64,000 nucleotides of DNA from Rhyzopertha dominica (lineage: Eukaryota > Arthropoda > Insecta > Coleoptera > Bostrichidae). The notes beneath the pieces were generated by a model. It saw only the letters and a program-made list of their open reading frames with translations. It did not search any database and had not been told where the DNA came from. The stretch spans positions 14,660,245 through 14,724,244 of the forward strand of contig QCXZ01000086.1 in NCBI GenBank assembly GCA_025024175.1, read 5' to 3'. Made by a program: the position numbers and the translations under genes. The first letter of the stretch is position 1, and each line of letters begins with the position of its first letter. Below are positions 52,950-64,000 of the stretch, in pieces.

Positions 52950-54110
52950 TTCAAATTCTTCTTTAAACAGTGTGTATTCTAAAGAGGCTAATGTTTCTTC
53001 GTCCAGATCTGGAGGATTTACCAAATCATCTAATTGTAAATGTATAATTTGTTTTAAATCTTAAGTAATTCGTATTCAGTTGTGGAATAATATCTTTCTG
53101 CACTATTTAGTGTCCTGGAATAGTACGCTGTGGGTCGGTTTGATTGCGACAATACTGCAACATTTGCAATATCTGAGACATCTGTGGTTAAAATAAACTA
53201 TTTTGTAAAATCAGACTATGCTAATATTTGGAAGCTGATACATATTCTGAATCAGTGTGATCAATTTTTAAATTTTAACACAAACGTCTAGTGAGAGGAG
53301 ATCAAAGTTTAGCAAAATTTAAAGTAAATCTTGGGTAATATCAGAAGAGACCTAAAAATATGATCTTAACATTTTTTGAAATATGAAAATTTTGAATTGC
53401 AACAATTTTGGGAGGATTCGGCTTTATGCCTTCTGGCATAATTACGTGACCGTAACGTATTTGCGCAGAATTCAGACTTAGACAACCAGACGGATGAATT
53501 TTGAGTTTATACTGTCTTAATTTCTGAAAAATTGGTTTATGTCGTCCATGTACACAAAATATATTTTATGGATAAATTCCTTAAGCACACGTTGTCCATA
53601 ACTCTCTTAAAAGTACTGGGAGCGTTCTTCAGGCCAAAGATCATTACTGGAAAAGCAGTTTTTGAACAGATTTCGGATGCACTTCTACTTGGTGAAATTT
53701 TTGTGCAAGGCCAAAGTTGAAACATAGCAACATTCCCCCAAATTGCCCAAGATTTCCTCTATCCTAGCCAATGGATTAAGTTAAGTTTCTTATAATCGAT
53801 TACTAAACTAAACGGTTTTTACCAGAAGCGTCTTCTCTTTTTGGAACAATCCATACAGTAGCTATGTATAGTGAAATTGAGGGCCGAATTATGCTGTTGT
53901 GCAAAAGTTTCTGAATTTAGGATTGGCTTTTTTGTTTCATTAGGTGTATGTGCCTGAAAGACTTTACAAAAACTGGCTCATCTTTTGTCCTGATTTCATG
54001 TTTAACAACATTTGTGAAAATAAGATCTGAGTTTTCGTTATAAAACTCATCGCGATGTTGTCTGTAAAGTTTTGTTATAACATATTCTTATTCATCGTTT
54101 AGATGTGAAT
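52950..54110 (-). pseudogene. Decayed gypsy/errantivirus-like pol
   Basis: Minus-strand fragments in several frames give RT (VMIFGLKNAPSTFKRVMDNV near 53640, and a preceding KKR-type region near 53850) and then RNase H ([20 protein letters not shown] and [20 protein letters not shown] near 53060-53200). The order matches gypsy Pol. Stops are dense, so it is an old copy. It is related in kind to the 37409-45562 element, but too diverged to call the same family. 52211-52949 to its left is AT-rich, with nothing recognised. Confidence 0.7.
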
Positions 54111-54246
54111 GCGTATAACTTTTGATATATAGACATAATTATTGGATGATGTGATTCGAAAATATGTGGTTTATAAGTACTTCTTTACAAATGCAAGTTT
54201 TGATATTAACAATACAGTAACAGTTAACAGTAACAGGCCACATATG

Positions 54247-54369
<123 letters not shown>

Positions 54370-54504
54370 GTTTTACAGCAATTTCAATATTGATCTGAAG
54401 TACGAAGTGAATTAGCATTTTCAACACACATTGTATTTTCTGCTATACAGATTCTACAGTTGTGTAATGCATTAAATGAACCATGTCATGAATTATGTTA
54501 GCGC

Positions 54505-55235
54505 CTAAATTATCTTGTGATAAGCTATGAGAGTGCTTAACAATTGCCCATTACCAACTTTTATTTCCTGCGATTCTAATACTTTAATATCGTCCACAAT
54601 AGGACCTAATATTTTATTAAAACCAAATGTTTTAAGGTCTGTTCTATAACACAGTGCAAGTAAATGAATGTGATCTAAACGAGAATTAAAACGAGGAGAT
54701 ATGTACATTTCGTTAAGAAAAGTAGACATCACCTAGCTTGTATAAACCGGCTTTTCAGCCTAGAGGATTAACTCTTTTATAATCATCGCAGTAAAGCTGG
54801 ATCTGAAAAATATTTTGATGCTGTTTTACTAATGAATTTGTAAATTTTCTGTGTTGAGATTCTAGATTAATATTGCGATCAAAGTATATATTATAGCCCT
54901 TAATGTGTTAAGAAGCGGCACATACTTATGTATGTGTGGAAATAACAGTCTTAGTTCCAGATCGTGAATCAAACATTTTTTCAAGTACATATCCTAGAGC
55001 AATTTCTTTTGGTTGGAAAGTTTTTTTGAGTAAATGTTGTACGCTAATTACAAAAAAATAACAACCATTTTCTTAAAAATCCAGGTTCGTCTTTCAATTT
55101 GTTTTCAAAGACCACAAGGCTATCGTCATTTTGAAGGGCTAGAATATTTCGCAGGTCCTCTATTGTTTCTGTTTCGACTGGCATGAGAGAATCTTTTTCT
55201 AGTGCGAGAGTTAGCTTAGTATCTATATCCTGCAC
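54505..55235 (-). pseudogene. Unidentified protein fragments
   Basis: Two open pieces lie on the minus strand. 55235-55044 reads KLTLALEKDSLMPVETETIE and VVFENKLKDEPGFLRKWLLF. 54732-54505 reads ISPRFNSRLDHIHLLALCYR and FGFNKILGPIVDDIKVLE. The second faintly recalls a repeat-associated protein family of unknown function in arthropods (SSLDNIFLLLLFHSSD-like segments). The first vaguely resembles domains ending in a short ENKL-type helix. I cannot name either with confidence. Confidence 0.3.
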
Positions 55236-55849
55236 TTTTCGTATCGAATGATTTAGTATTGTGAGTATAAGTTTCTTAAATTGTGCAACAAACGTTCTTC
55301 ATATACAGTTGTAACCACAGATAGACTAGACAAGAGCAAACACTTTTTTATTTTAGACTGTACAACAAAAAGTTATTCTTCATAAAGATTACTGCTCCTT
55401 GAATAACTTTGGCATGAAAAAACCCGAGGCCAGATATATATGGTATCATAAACTTCAAAAGCTTGGAAATGTTCTCTTAGAGCAAAGTGCCATTATTTGT
55501 TATTTTAGAAACGAAGTTTATAAACAAAGTTTTAAACTTAGACCAATAATAGTGTCTTTGTATATGTAAGTATACAAATTACATCCTGATAAATCACATT
55601 TCCCGTTCCATAGCACTAAATTAAATATTTTTTTTTCAAGTTTATGGACACCTGATGTAAGTCTGGTCTCGGATTTATATATAGGCACCGAACTTATTTT
55701 TTTCAGAACGCGGAAGTTATTTTTAAAGAATAACCTCGAGAATAACTTTTTGTCAGAAACTTGAAAATAAAAAATTCTTTCTCTTGTCAAGTCTCGTAAA
55801 CACACTGTATTTATTACAGTTGCAAAAAAACCGCTCAAATTGAACCAAC

Positions 55850-56600
55850 ACTTCCACATCCAATTGTCAAAATGACAATTAAGCTTTTATTTCTTATATT
55901 ATATGATCAATAATAAGGTATTTTTAGCATTTTCCTCTCTACACATTTTTTCTAAGACAAACGGTTTTCGTGATGTTAGCAAAAATACGTAAATTTTTAA
56001 AATCGTTTTTTCCAAATAACTCGAAAATTGTTAACTTGACAAAAAATTGCAGGAGTGGTTTCCGGTCAGAAATTGATTTTCTATATATTTATTTAAAATA
56101 TTTTAAAAAATCGTCCGGACAGGTTCCAAAATACGTTTACTGGAAATATTTCGAAAATGTCAAAATTTTAGTTACTCCCCAATTTCACCCCCTTCCCTAT
56201 ATCCTAGTTTTCCCAAAAACAATAGGTGGGTAGTTAAGATTTATATGTATGCCAAATTTCAAGTTCATCTGTTTTCTTTCGACAGTTATCACGTTTCATA
56301 AACAGACCGACAGGCACACACAAGAAACTTTTGTTGCTCAAAATTTGTTTTTGGACGTTTTCGAGCATTTTAAAGCGATTGAGCAAATAAAAAATTTTTG
56401 AAAATTTTTGTCGCGATACAGTACTTCCCATCCGTTGGATGTGGAAGTAATAATATGATCTTAATAATTAGGGTGTAATTTTTCTGCATTGCCCGAGCAT
56501 TTTGCCCACTTCTCCTTGCGAATAAATTCTATTTTACTCTTGATTTTGACGTCTTCGCCCATACATTTCTAAACTTCATTCTTTTGTTGGATGTGGAAGT
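55850..56600. repeat. Short inverted repeats ACTTCCACATCCAA bounding AT-rich DNA
   Basis: ACTTCCACATCCAA at 55850-55863 has two exact inverse copies at 56436-56449 and 56587-56600. The first pair would bound a ~600-bp MITE. The interior and the flanks (55236-55849 and 56601-57235) are AT-rich without recognised genes. CAGGGCCGTACC near 56618 resembles a hAT terminus. Confidence 0.45.
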
Positions 56601-57235
56601 AGTAGGTATGTACACAGGGCCGTACCGAAACCTATTACTTTGGCGGGCGAGGCAGTAGGAAGTGGCGAAAAGCCAACTCAAAAACAAAAAAAAATAGTTA
56701 CTTCAGATCACTAGAATACCGAATAGCGCCTGACCATTCTAATAAGGAAAAAATGAAAATAATCTGTATTACATAGCTCAGACCAATTTATTTTCTAAAA
56801 TACATGTATGTATTAGTAACACCTACTTAACAACAAAACTAAAATTACTTATACTTCTACTTTGGTAATTGCTAATTGCCATAGTGTGTGGCTGACCTTG
56901 TAAGTGTCAACATAATATGAATAAACATTAATATAAAAGTAACAAATAAACTTGAAAAATCTCTAACACAAAATAAATCAATTATTAATTGTTACAGCCA
57001 GTCTTCCGTTTGTTGCCTTCGCCGGGGAGCTAATTAATTGGGCCATACCCCGTTCACTTTTAACACTTGTGAGAAAATCAAGTCGATCATTTTCATAGTT
57101 CACAACGTATTTTTGTACAAATTTTAGCTTATGTACTAAATTTACGGTCGTTGGTAGCAACAGAATAAGCATGCGGTGTAAATCAACTGACATAAATTGC
57201 AACAGTCCCTAAAAACATGACAGCTAATACTGTAC

Positions 57236-58571
57236 TATAAAAAGCTTATAACTACTCAAGTGAGGTGGAACTAGCATTCCCTATAGTGGAGCTAGCCTTC
57301 TCTATAGTGAAGCTAGCTGGAGCAAGCCCTGGGCTACCTGGGAGCTAGGTTTTGAAACAGTGGCGAGGATAGCGTTAAGTGAGCACCCCCCGAAATGATG
57401 AGCTTATAACTACTCAAGTAAGATGGAGCTAGCTTTCTCTATAGCGGAGCTAGCTGGAGCTAGCTCTCGGCGACCAGGAGCTAGGTTTTGAAACAGATTT
57501 AAGCAATGGCGAGGATAAGGTTAAGTTAGCACCGCCAGAAATGATGAGCTTATAACTACTCAAGTAAAGTGGAGCTAGCTTTCCCCTATAGTGGAGCTAG
57601 CTGGAGCTAGCTCTGGGCTACCAGGAGCTAGGTTTTGAAACAGATTTGAGGCAATGGCGGGGATAACGTTAAGTTAGCACCCCCCGAAATGATGAGCTTA
57701 TAACTACTCAAGTGAGGTGGAACTAGCATTCCCTATAGTGGTGCTAGCCTTCTCTGTAGTGGAGCTAGCCCTGGGCTACCTGGAGCTAGGTTTTGAAACA
57801 TATTAGAAACAGTGGCGAGGATAGCGTTAAGTGAGCAGCCCCCGAAATGATGAGCTTATAACTACTCAAGTAAGATGGAGCTAGCTTTCTCTATAGTGTA
57901 GCTAGCTGGAGCTAGCTCTGGGCAAGCTGGAACTAGGTTTTGAAACAGATTTGAAACAGTGGCGAGGATGGCGTTAAGTTAGCACCCCCCGAAATGATGA
58001 GCTTATAACTACTCAAGTAAAGTGGAGCTACCTTTCCCTATAGTGGAGCTAGCTGGAGCTAGCTCTGGGCTACCAGGAGCTAGGTTTTGAAACAGATTTG
58101 AGGCAATGGCGAGGATAACGGTAAGTTAGCACTCCCCGAAATTATGAGCTTATAACTATTCAATTAAGTTGGAGCTAGCTTTCTCTTTAGTGGAGCTAGC
58201 TGGAGCTAGCTCTGGGCAAGCTGGAGCTATATTTTGAAGCAGATTTGAGGCCATGGCGAGGATAACGTTAAGTTAGCACCCCCCGCAATGATGAGCTTAT
58301 AACTACTCAAGTAATGTGGAGCTAGCTTTCTCCTTAGTGGAGCTAGCTGGAGCTAGCTCTGGCCAAGCTGGAGCTAGGTTTTGAAACAGATTCGAGGCCA
58401 TGGCGAGGATAACGTTAAGTTAGCACCCCCCGAAATGATGAGCTTATAACTACTCAAGTAAGGTGGAGCTAGCTTTTATAATAGTGGAGCTAGCTAGAGC
58501 TAGCTCAGGGCAATCTGGAGCAATGTTTTCAAAAAAAATTGCTCAACATGGCGGAGCTAACTTAACGGACC
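57236..58571 (+). repeat. Tandem array B of the ~147-bp GGAGCTAG unit
   Basis: Eight to nine units are present. The marker GCGAGGATA or its variants (GCGGGGATA at 57655) occurs near 57364, 57508, 57655, 57811, 57960, 58106, 58253 and 58402, spacing 144-156 bp. Each unit has GATGAGCTTATAACTACTCA and repeated GGAGCTAGCT palindromes. The array ends in the same tail as array A (stem GAGCAAT ... ATTGCTC, then GCTAACTTAACGGACCC). Confidence 0.93.
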
Positions 58572-59852
58572 CCTTAAAGGTTGCGCATTATTGACTCAAA
58601 TATTTTGTGAAATCCGAAATGTTTAACGTTCTGTTTTAAACCACTAGGCCACTAGCTGTATCTGATCCAGTTTCAACTGGCAGTGCGGGAGGAAAATTGC
58701 CTAAAGTGAAATAAACGCCCGATACTTTATGTATTTTTCGGCCTAAAGGATTACCTTCTGTGAAAATCCCAATTTCCGATGTAGATTTCGAATTAATGCT
58801 TTACGTTTATGTTCGTCTTTAAGTAGCGCTTTAAGTGTTTGTAAAATGGTTACATACGGGAAATACAGCGTCTTTGCCATCTTTTTGTCCCAGTATGACA
58901 TCTATAGGAGCAATATAACGAAAATTTTCCCTATAGAATTTTTTTCTTATAAACAACTATCTCAATAACCCGCTACATTTGTTGTGTGCAACTCTGAATA
59001 GGTCATTAGATTTGAAAGTTTGATGATATGTTCAATGTTTGCCTGGTTTAGTATTTTTTTAGCATTCTGTAACGTAATTTCGTTGATATTAGACAATCCA
59101 GTAATTAGTCTCTGTAAAGCTGCGTCAGTAAGGAAAAATTTGCTTGTAATGTTAAATATGTGGATGCCAAAGATGTCAAATAAATGTCATTTATATTTTC
59201 ATTCAGGATAGTTGCTTCGAAGTTCATCTAACAGCGTATCACTCGTTTCAGGCATAGTATTAGTTTCAATGAAGCTTTCTATACTTGTTAAAGAATCAGC
59301 GATTTTAGTGTTTTCTGGCGGAATATCGATTTCTTTATAAATCCTATGTGTTTGTATGTATGAGACGATATCTTAGTTTTTTCACCTGTTTCAAAATTAC
59401 AATTATTATCGGTACAAGTATAAATATGAACAACTTCGTTTTTATTTCTTGTGTTATGATTTTCTATAAAGGTGCATTTGAAAATTCTTGTATTTTGAAA
59501 ATTGCAAACCACAGTACATACAATAAAATCTGTTATTTAAAACATTACTGTGGTAATACTGATGAGAGTTATAGCGAAACTTTTTTTACAAATATAACGA
59601 CTGTATACACCTATGGTAAAATACTTTATCTTGCTTTTGCAAGAAATATTATTATATGCCAACATTTCCGATAATTTGTGATTTGTTTTAGTAACTGAAA
59701 TAGGTACATACTCTTTCTTCGCTTTTTATCCAATGCTTAACTTTAACGAGAAGTGACAGAAGTTTGCGCATCTACTTATTTTCCGATAAGTTGGTACATA
59801 CAACAATCACGCATGGGAATCTACCTTCCAAACGTTTCTAAATTTTGCCCAG
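58572..59852 (-). other. Region with decayed minus-strand reading frames
   Basis: Minus-strand pieces such as KIADSLTSIESFIETNTMPE and LTDAALQRLITGLSNINEIT (about 59060-59320) look protein-like but interrupted. They may be part of an old retroelement; I do not recognise the family. The plus-strand frame at 59348-59674 is probably a shadow. Confidence 0.25.
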
Positions 59853-60030
59853 TGTGGTGACCGGTGACTGACGGACGAGAACAGCAATAGACGAGCGAAC
59901 GAGATCCGAGAGAAGACTGCGGCGAACGTGACATTCATTGTCATTATTATTATAAAATTGTTAATAAATAAAGTTGTTTTGGTGTTTAGAGAAATAGTGA
60001 TTTATTACTCTTGCTACTTGGGGTAGCACA
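59853..60030. mobile_element. Solo LTR with TSD CCCAG
   Basis: A 178-bp unit starts TGTGGTGACCGGTGACTGAC, has AATAAATAAAG near 59965, and ends GGGGTAGCACA. It is flanked by CCCAG on both sides (59848-59852 and 60031-60035). TG...CA ends, a 5-bp duplication and a polyadenylation signal without adjacent coding sequence fit a solo LTR left by recombination. Confidence 0.85.
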
Positions 60031-60035
60031 CCCAG

Positions 60036-61725
60036 GATCTCCAAAATTTTTCAAATATTTATGGTTCACAAATTATTTAAAGTAAAAGAATCGCACTTCA
60101 GAACGCAAAATCATTATCGCATAATAGTCCGCTTTGTTTTCTCAAGCTCTGCAGTTTACTGCGTTGCCCGGGTGCCCGCTAATTTGCCTAGGATGTGGTT
60201 CTGGCATTCTTTCATTTCAAAATTCAGAAACAATTATCGAATGAATGAACGGAAAAATAATAGAAAGTAGCAAAAGTAATTTACCTTTGGGTTATATATA
60301 CTCATTCGTTCCTTGGCGAAATCTGCGCACACAATGACGATCTCTTGTTGTTTTCGGTAAACTTGCACCGCACCACGTAAATAAACGCGCAGAAAGTATA
60401 CTTCCTTTTGGATATTTCTAAAATATTTTAGATACACTGTAGAAAAAAAGCAGCCAAACGTTTGTTTAGTCTACTAGTGGTCCTGACTTGTGATTTGGAA
60501 ATATGAAGACTGATATACGTTCCTATGACATCAAAAATTAATAATACCTTTACAGGGAAATTCGGAATTAGTGGAAAATCATTAACTAATTTTATGTCCT
60601 ACTGCTCAGAAAATGTAAAATTCAAATTTTAGATAGCAGGATTTATCACTTATCGTGAATTATCAGGGAATCATTAACACCTATACCAAATGTGCCAAAA
60701 AATGAGATCATGGAGCAACCCCAGATTCCTGGGCTCAAAATATGTTAATGTTTCTTAATGAACATACCCTACTCCAAGGAATTAATGCACCACCAAACAA
60801 AATATCCGAAACTTTGATTTTAATTGGTGTTTAAACTACTTGGCCGATTTATACGGTAACTTGAATCTTCCACAGAGTGGCTACGTATTTCAGACTCATT
60901 ATTATATGGTGCCATTTCATTTACCTTCTGAATCAATCATTATACAAAAATGATTTGGTTTTGATGAACCAGTTAATTAATTGTTTTACAGTTAATTTCC
61001 GTCTTTTGCAAATACTAGTAATTAAACCATTTTTCTAATGTTTTGTTTTACTAAGTTATCACACAATCTTTTCTGACTAACATTGGGAACAGTTCGCTGT
61101 TTAACAGTTTTTTTTTCTGAAACGTTCCCAGTAGTAGTACACAGTCACAGTGAGTAGGTCGTCTTCTGTTTAGGATTGTTGTTTTGGGTACATTCTTTAT
61201 GTATGTATGTGTTTATGTAGAAATTTTCTTTTATAATACTTTTAACAATATTTATATGGTAGAAAATCAGTAAGAGGACTGCGTTACTCCCCAAATGACA
61301 CACAGTACACCAAAACAGTACTTATTCAGACCAAAAATACATGGAAGAAAATAAGCGCAAAACAATTCGAAAAAGAAATAATGCATACAAAACTTTTCTG
61401 ACTGTGGATCTTTCGCAACTTCCGCTGATTTTCCAAAATGCGCCCCGTCGTTACTGGTGACAACGCTGACTTGATCAGGGGTCGGGGATTGGCGGACGGA
61501 TGAATGGCGCCGTGCACGCCTTAGGATGCAATCTTACCCTAACTCAGAAAGTACGTCAGTCAAAATGTAAGAGCTTTACTGGTTTGGAACCCTGGCTTTA
61601 CTCCCTACCTATACAGGATTTTGTTGTACCTTGAGCACAGACTCGATCGGCGGCCAAATTCCAACTCCTTCTCACCTGGTATTTCGCTACCACATGCAAC
61701 TCCCTCTCCTTCCTTCCTCTCCTAC
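60036..61725. other. Stretch without a recognised gene
   Basis: Mostly AT-rich; open frames are short, and none resembles a known protein. A GC-richer patch at 61430-61540 and a C/T-rich patch just before the hAT end (61670-61725) are the only compositional changes. Confidence 0.5.
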
Positions 61726-62059
61726 CAGGGTTGCCAGATTATTTCGAGCACGTGTCGCCAGACGTCTAAATAAATGAACCCAAGGTCGCCAAATTTTTGT
61801 TACAATTACAGGTGTCTGTAAAAACATCTTACGCTGTTGTCAATAGATGGCGCGTTAGTGAATACCGCAAAAAGTTATCTAAAAATGTCCTATTTTGTGA
61901 ATTACTTTATGAAAAATGGAAAGAAAATAGAAAGTATAAAAATATATTCTCAAAGTGATTCATGCATATATTAAAAAACAAACAAAACGTCACTTTAATC
62001 ACATAAATCTAAACCTAACTCGTTACTCAAATTGTTATTGTTAATGAATATACAGTATA
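61726..62059 (-). mobile_element. hAT-1 family 3' end fragment
   Basis: It starts CAGGGTTGCCAGATTATTTC and matches 2866-3190 throughout. It includes a ~31-bp segment (GACGTCTAAATAAATGAACC and flanks) missing from the copy at 2866, so that copy has a small deletion. The fragment is cut at about 62059 by an LTR retroelement, so no coding sequence remains. Confidence 0.85.
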
Positions 62060-62640
62060 TGTAATGATTAACACTAAACTCCACCCCAAAACACTTTTAT
62101 TTGTATATTTAATACACTAATAAGTACTAATAACAAAATGATAAACTGATAGCAGTACAGCACCAGCGTGCCACTCCGAGCGACTCACTAACGACTGCCT
62201 GTCCGAGTCCCACCCATTATGTGCTCGCGTAACGAGGCAAACTCCGTAGCTTCACTCGGCCTGCCGTTCCAGTAGGCCACGCTACAACAGTCCTGCGCCC
62301 TCGCAGGAAAATCCTATTCACTAGAAGACAAACGCTAATTAGATCCTTAATACAAGACATGACACAACATGATCTTCAAAAAAGTAAACATGTAACACAT
62401 AAACTTCATCTACCAATCATCAGAAATACAAAAGCAGGCCCTATAATGTTCATCTATTGCTCCACCTAGCCTGTAGTAATAAATAAGAACACTGTAAGAA
62501 ACACCTAAACCAAGAGCACCCATTTAGTAACGGGCCCTCTAAACAAACATAAGTAACAATCAACAGTGACCTCTCAGCCACTGTATCATTTCATCATTGC
62601 TAGCATTATTATTCAATGGTCTGGTGAGCTTACCCCCCTT
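62060..62640 (-). repeat. Probable 3' LTR of a gypsy element
   Basis: It lies between the pol end (62644) and the hAT fragment. A purine run AAAGGGGGG is on the coding strand at about 62633-62641. Candidate termini are TG at 62060-62061 and CA near 62615, but the second copy needed to define the LTR is outside the window, so boundaries are approximate. Confidence 0.5.
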
Positions 62641-62643
62641 TAT

Positions 62644-63590
62644 CTAATACTTCTTTATCGTACTACCTGTCTTACTGTCGTCACTATCTGTCTCATCATC
62701 TGACTCAACTGTTATCCTAAAAGGCCTCATCCGATCAACTGCACAGACACCTTTATAAGGTTTTTGAGATCTACTTGCCCCGGGCATATCCACTATGTAC
62801 CTATCATGAGGTAAAACTTTCTTAATAACAAACGGTCCCTGATACTTGAGAGGAGTAATATGATAATTTGCAGCCACATTACTCTTAATCAGTACTTTCT
62901 GCACTGTCCTTCTTTATAAATCACTGGTTTACACCGCCTGGCATCAAATATCCTCTTCTGCTCTTCCTGCTCCGTTTCAGTTTTCTCTAATGTCTCTGCT
63001 CGCAGTTCCCCAACAGGTCTTCTTTCACCTTCAATCGCCACGGCATTCTTAACAAAGGCATCTCCCACTGACCTTGGCTTATACTCGAACAATAACTCAT
63101 ATGGACTTTTACCAGTTGTAGTATTCGTAATATCGTTCAAGGAAAATCGAACCTTATCAATTATTCGATCCCAGTGCTCTTCGTTCTCCATTGTAGTTGA
63201 GATCAAAGCAAGAAGTGTCCTATTGTACCTTTCCACTTGTCCATTAGCACATGGTGTAGCAGTTACCGTATACACCGTTTTAAAGCCATACTTTTGAAAG
63301 AACGCAGCAAACTGCTTTTGAACCAAGCTCCTCTATCATACACTACTCGTCTTGGTACAACAAAAGTGTCGAAAATCGAATCCAAGGACTTTAAAATTGG
63401 TCCCACGTTCGCACTTTGAACAGGTCTCATGAATACAAACTTCATGAATGCCTCAACGACTATTAATAAATAAGAATTTTTCCTCTCTCTTCAAGCGGAC
63501 CAAGGTGATCAACATGCATAGTATCCATTTGAGTGGACATCTTTTTGATGGAAAGCAGATAACCAAGTATCATTGTAGTGAAGGCGCGCG
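62644..63590 (-). pseudogene. Gypsy-group integrase and Pol C-terminus
   Basis: Minus-strand order is MDTMHVDHLGPL (first Asp, near 63540), a change of frame to FVFMRPVQSANVGPILKSLD and VVYDRGAWF (second Asp), then a frameshift near 63325 to KQFAAFFQKYGFKTVYTVTA and PCANGQVERYNRTLLALIST (catalytic Glu). The C-terminal domain follows (GPFVIKKVLPHDRYIVDMPG, then an acidic tail ending at 62644). At least two frameshifts are present. Confidence 0.8.
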
Positions 63591-63599
63591 ACAAGTTTA

Positions 63600-64000
63600 A
63601 TCTTACCAGCCGATAGATGCCTTGTAGTTTATATAGTCGGTTTCGGTGACTCATGCGTTGGCCACTATTTACCGCCATCATCAAGGATGGTAGGTGTTGG
63701 TCCCATCTTCGGTGGTTGGAGTCGCAGAATTGCGCAATCATGGTCTTAAGTGTTCGATTCGCTCTTTCCACTGGATTGTCCTGCGGGGTATACGGTGGGT
63801 TATGCCGAACTGCTGCAGCAATTGTTTGAAGGTTCGGCTGTCGTACTGCCTCCATTGTCGGAGATGACGGTCCTCGGCCTTCCAAAACGGGTAATGACCT
63901 CTTCAAACAAGGCCTGACTGACGGTGGCGGCGGTCGCTCAACGGAGAGCCCTCACCTGGATCCATTTTGTAAAACGGTCCTGGAATACGGCCAGATAACG
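63600..64000 (-). pseudogene. Second gypsy integrase fragment, running off the window
   Basis: The minus strand from the window edge reads RYLAVFQDRFTKWIQVRAL, a stop, SQALFEEVITRFGRPRTVIS with DNG (second Asp), and after frame changes PYTPQDNPVERANRTLKTMI (Glu) and RRWDQHLPSLMMAVNS. It differs from the neighbouring integrase and ends near 63600-63660, so the two elements are juxtaposed. Confidence 0.7.

Overview
This window looks like repeat-dominated insect DNA. It is AT-rich and has spliced transposase genes, an env-bearing errantivirus with insect-type long terminal repeats (LTRs), P-element, hAT, PIF/Harbinger, pogo and mariner-like transposases, a DIRS retrotransposon, Penelope-like elements and non-LTR retrotransposons. 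I found no convincing host gene. Nearly every recognisable reading frame belongs to a mobile element, and most are broken. Isolated N bases inside several elements (for example 7128, 10339, 21582, 38852, 41992, 43159, 44127, 51797) mean some stops and frameshifts could be base-calling errors.

Region 1 (1-2842): an AT-rich start, a short GGAGCTAG-type tandem array (945-1415) and a minus-strand Ty3/gypsy remnant in which Gag is joined directly to integrase.

Region 2 (2843-25788): a stack of nested insertions. An outer hAT element (hAT-2, 2851-25780, target-site duplication (TSD) CACACAAC) holds a second hAT (hAT-1, 2866-23079) next to its left end. The hAT-1 transposase gene is cut into three blocks by two insertions. 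One is a 10.4-kb P element (4241-14634) with 30-bp terminal inverted repeats (TIRs), a THAP exon and a long transposase exon. Its intron holds a palindromic element, which itself contains a 2.3-kb foldback element. The other is a 5.9-kb element with very long inverted arms (15028-20929, flanked by GTAC), which contains a TA-flanked miniature inverted-repeat element (MITE) and an inverted pair of Penelope ends with a GIY-YIG endonuclease.

Region 3 (25789-33009): fragments of pogo, Penelope (with a hammerhead-ribozyme-like motif), two non-LTR elements and two further hATs, then a cluster of small AT-rich palindromes.

Region 4 (33010-46757): a DIRS retrotransposon with an intact-looking tyrosine recombinase, followed by a complete 8.15-kb errantivirus (37409-45562). 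The errantivirus has near-identical LTRs, TSD GGCC, a tRNA-Ser primer site, gag, pol and env. Its pol carries, between RNase H and integrase, a segment that matches the OARD1/TARG1 macro domain, including both catalytic positions. This is the most unusual observation in the window.

Region 5 (46758-64000): fragments of hAT (BED finger), Harbinger, a pogo transposase with a C-terminal PHD finger, a mariner-like N-terminus, a double-palindrome TIR element, a decayed gypsy pol, an AAT microsatellite, a ~147-bp tandem array matching the one at 945-1415, a solo LTR with TSD CCCAG, a second hAT-1 end, and two gypsy integrase remnants running off the right edge.
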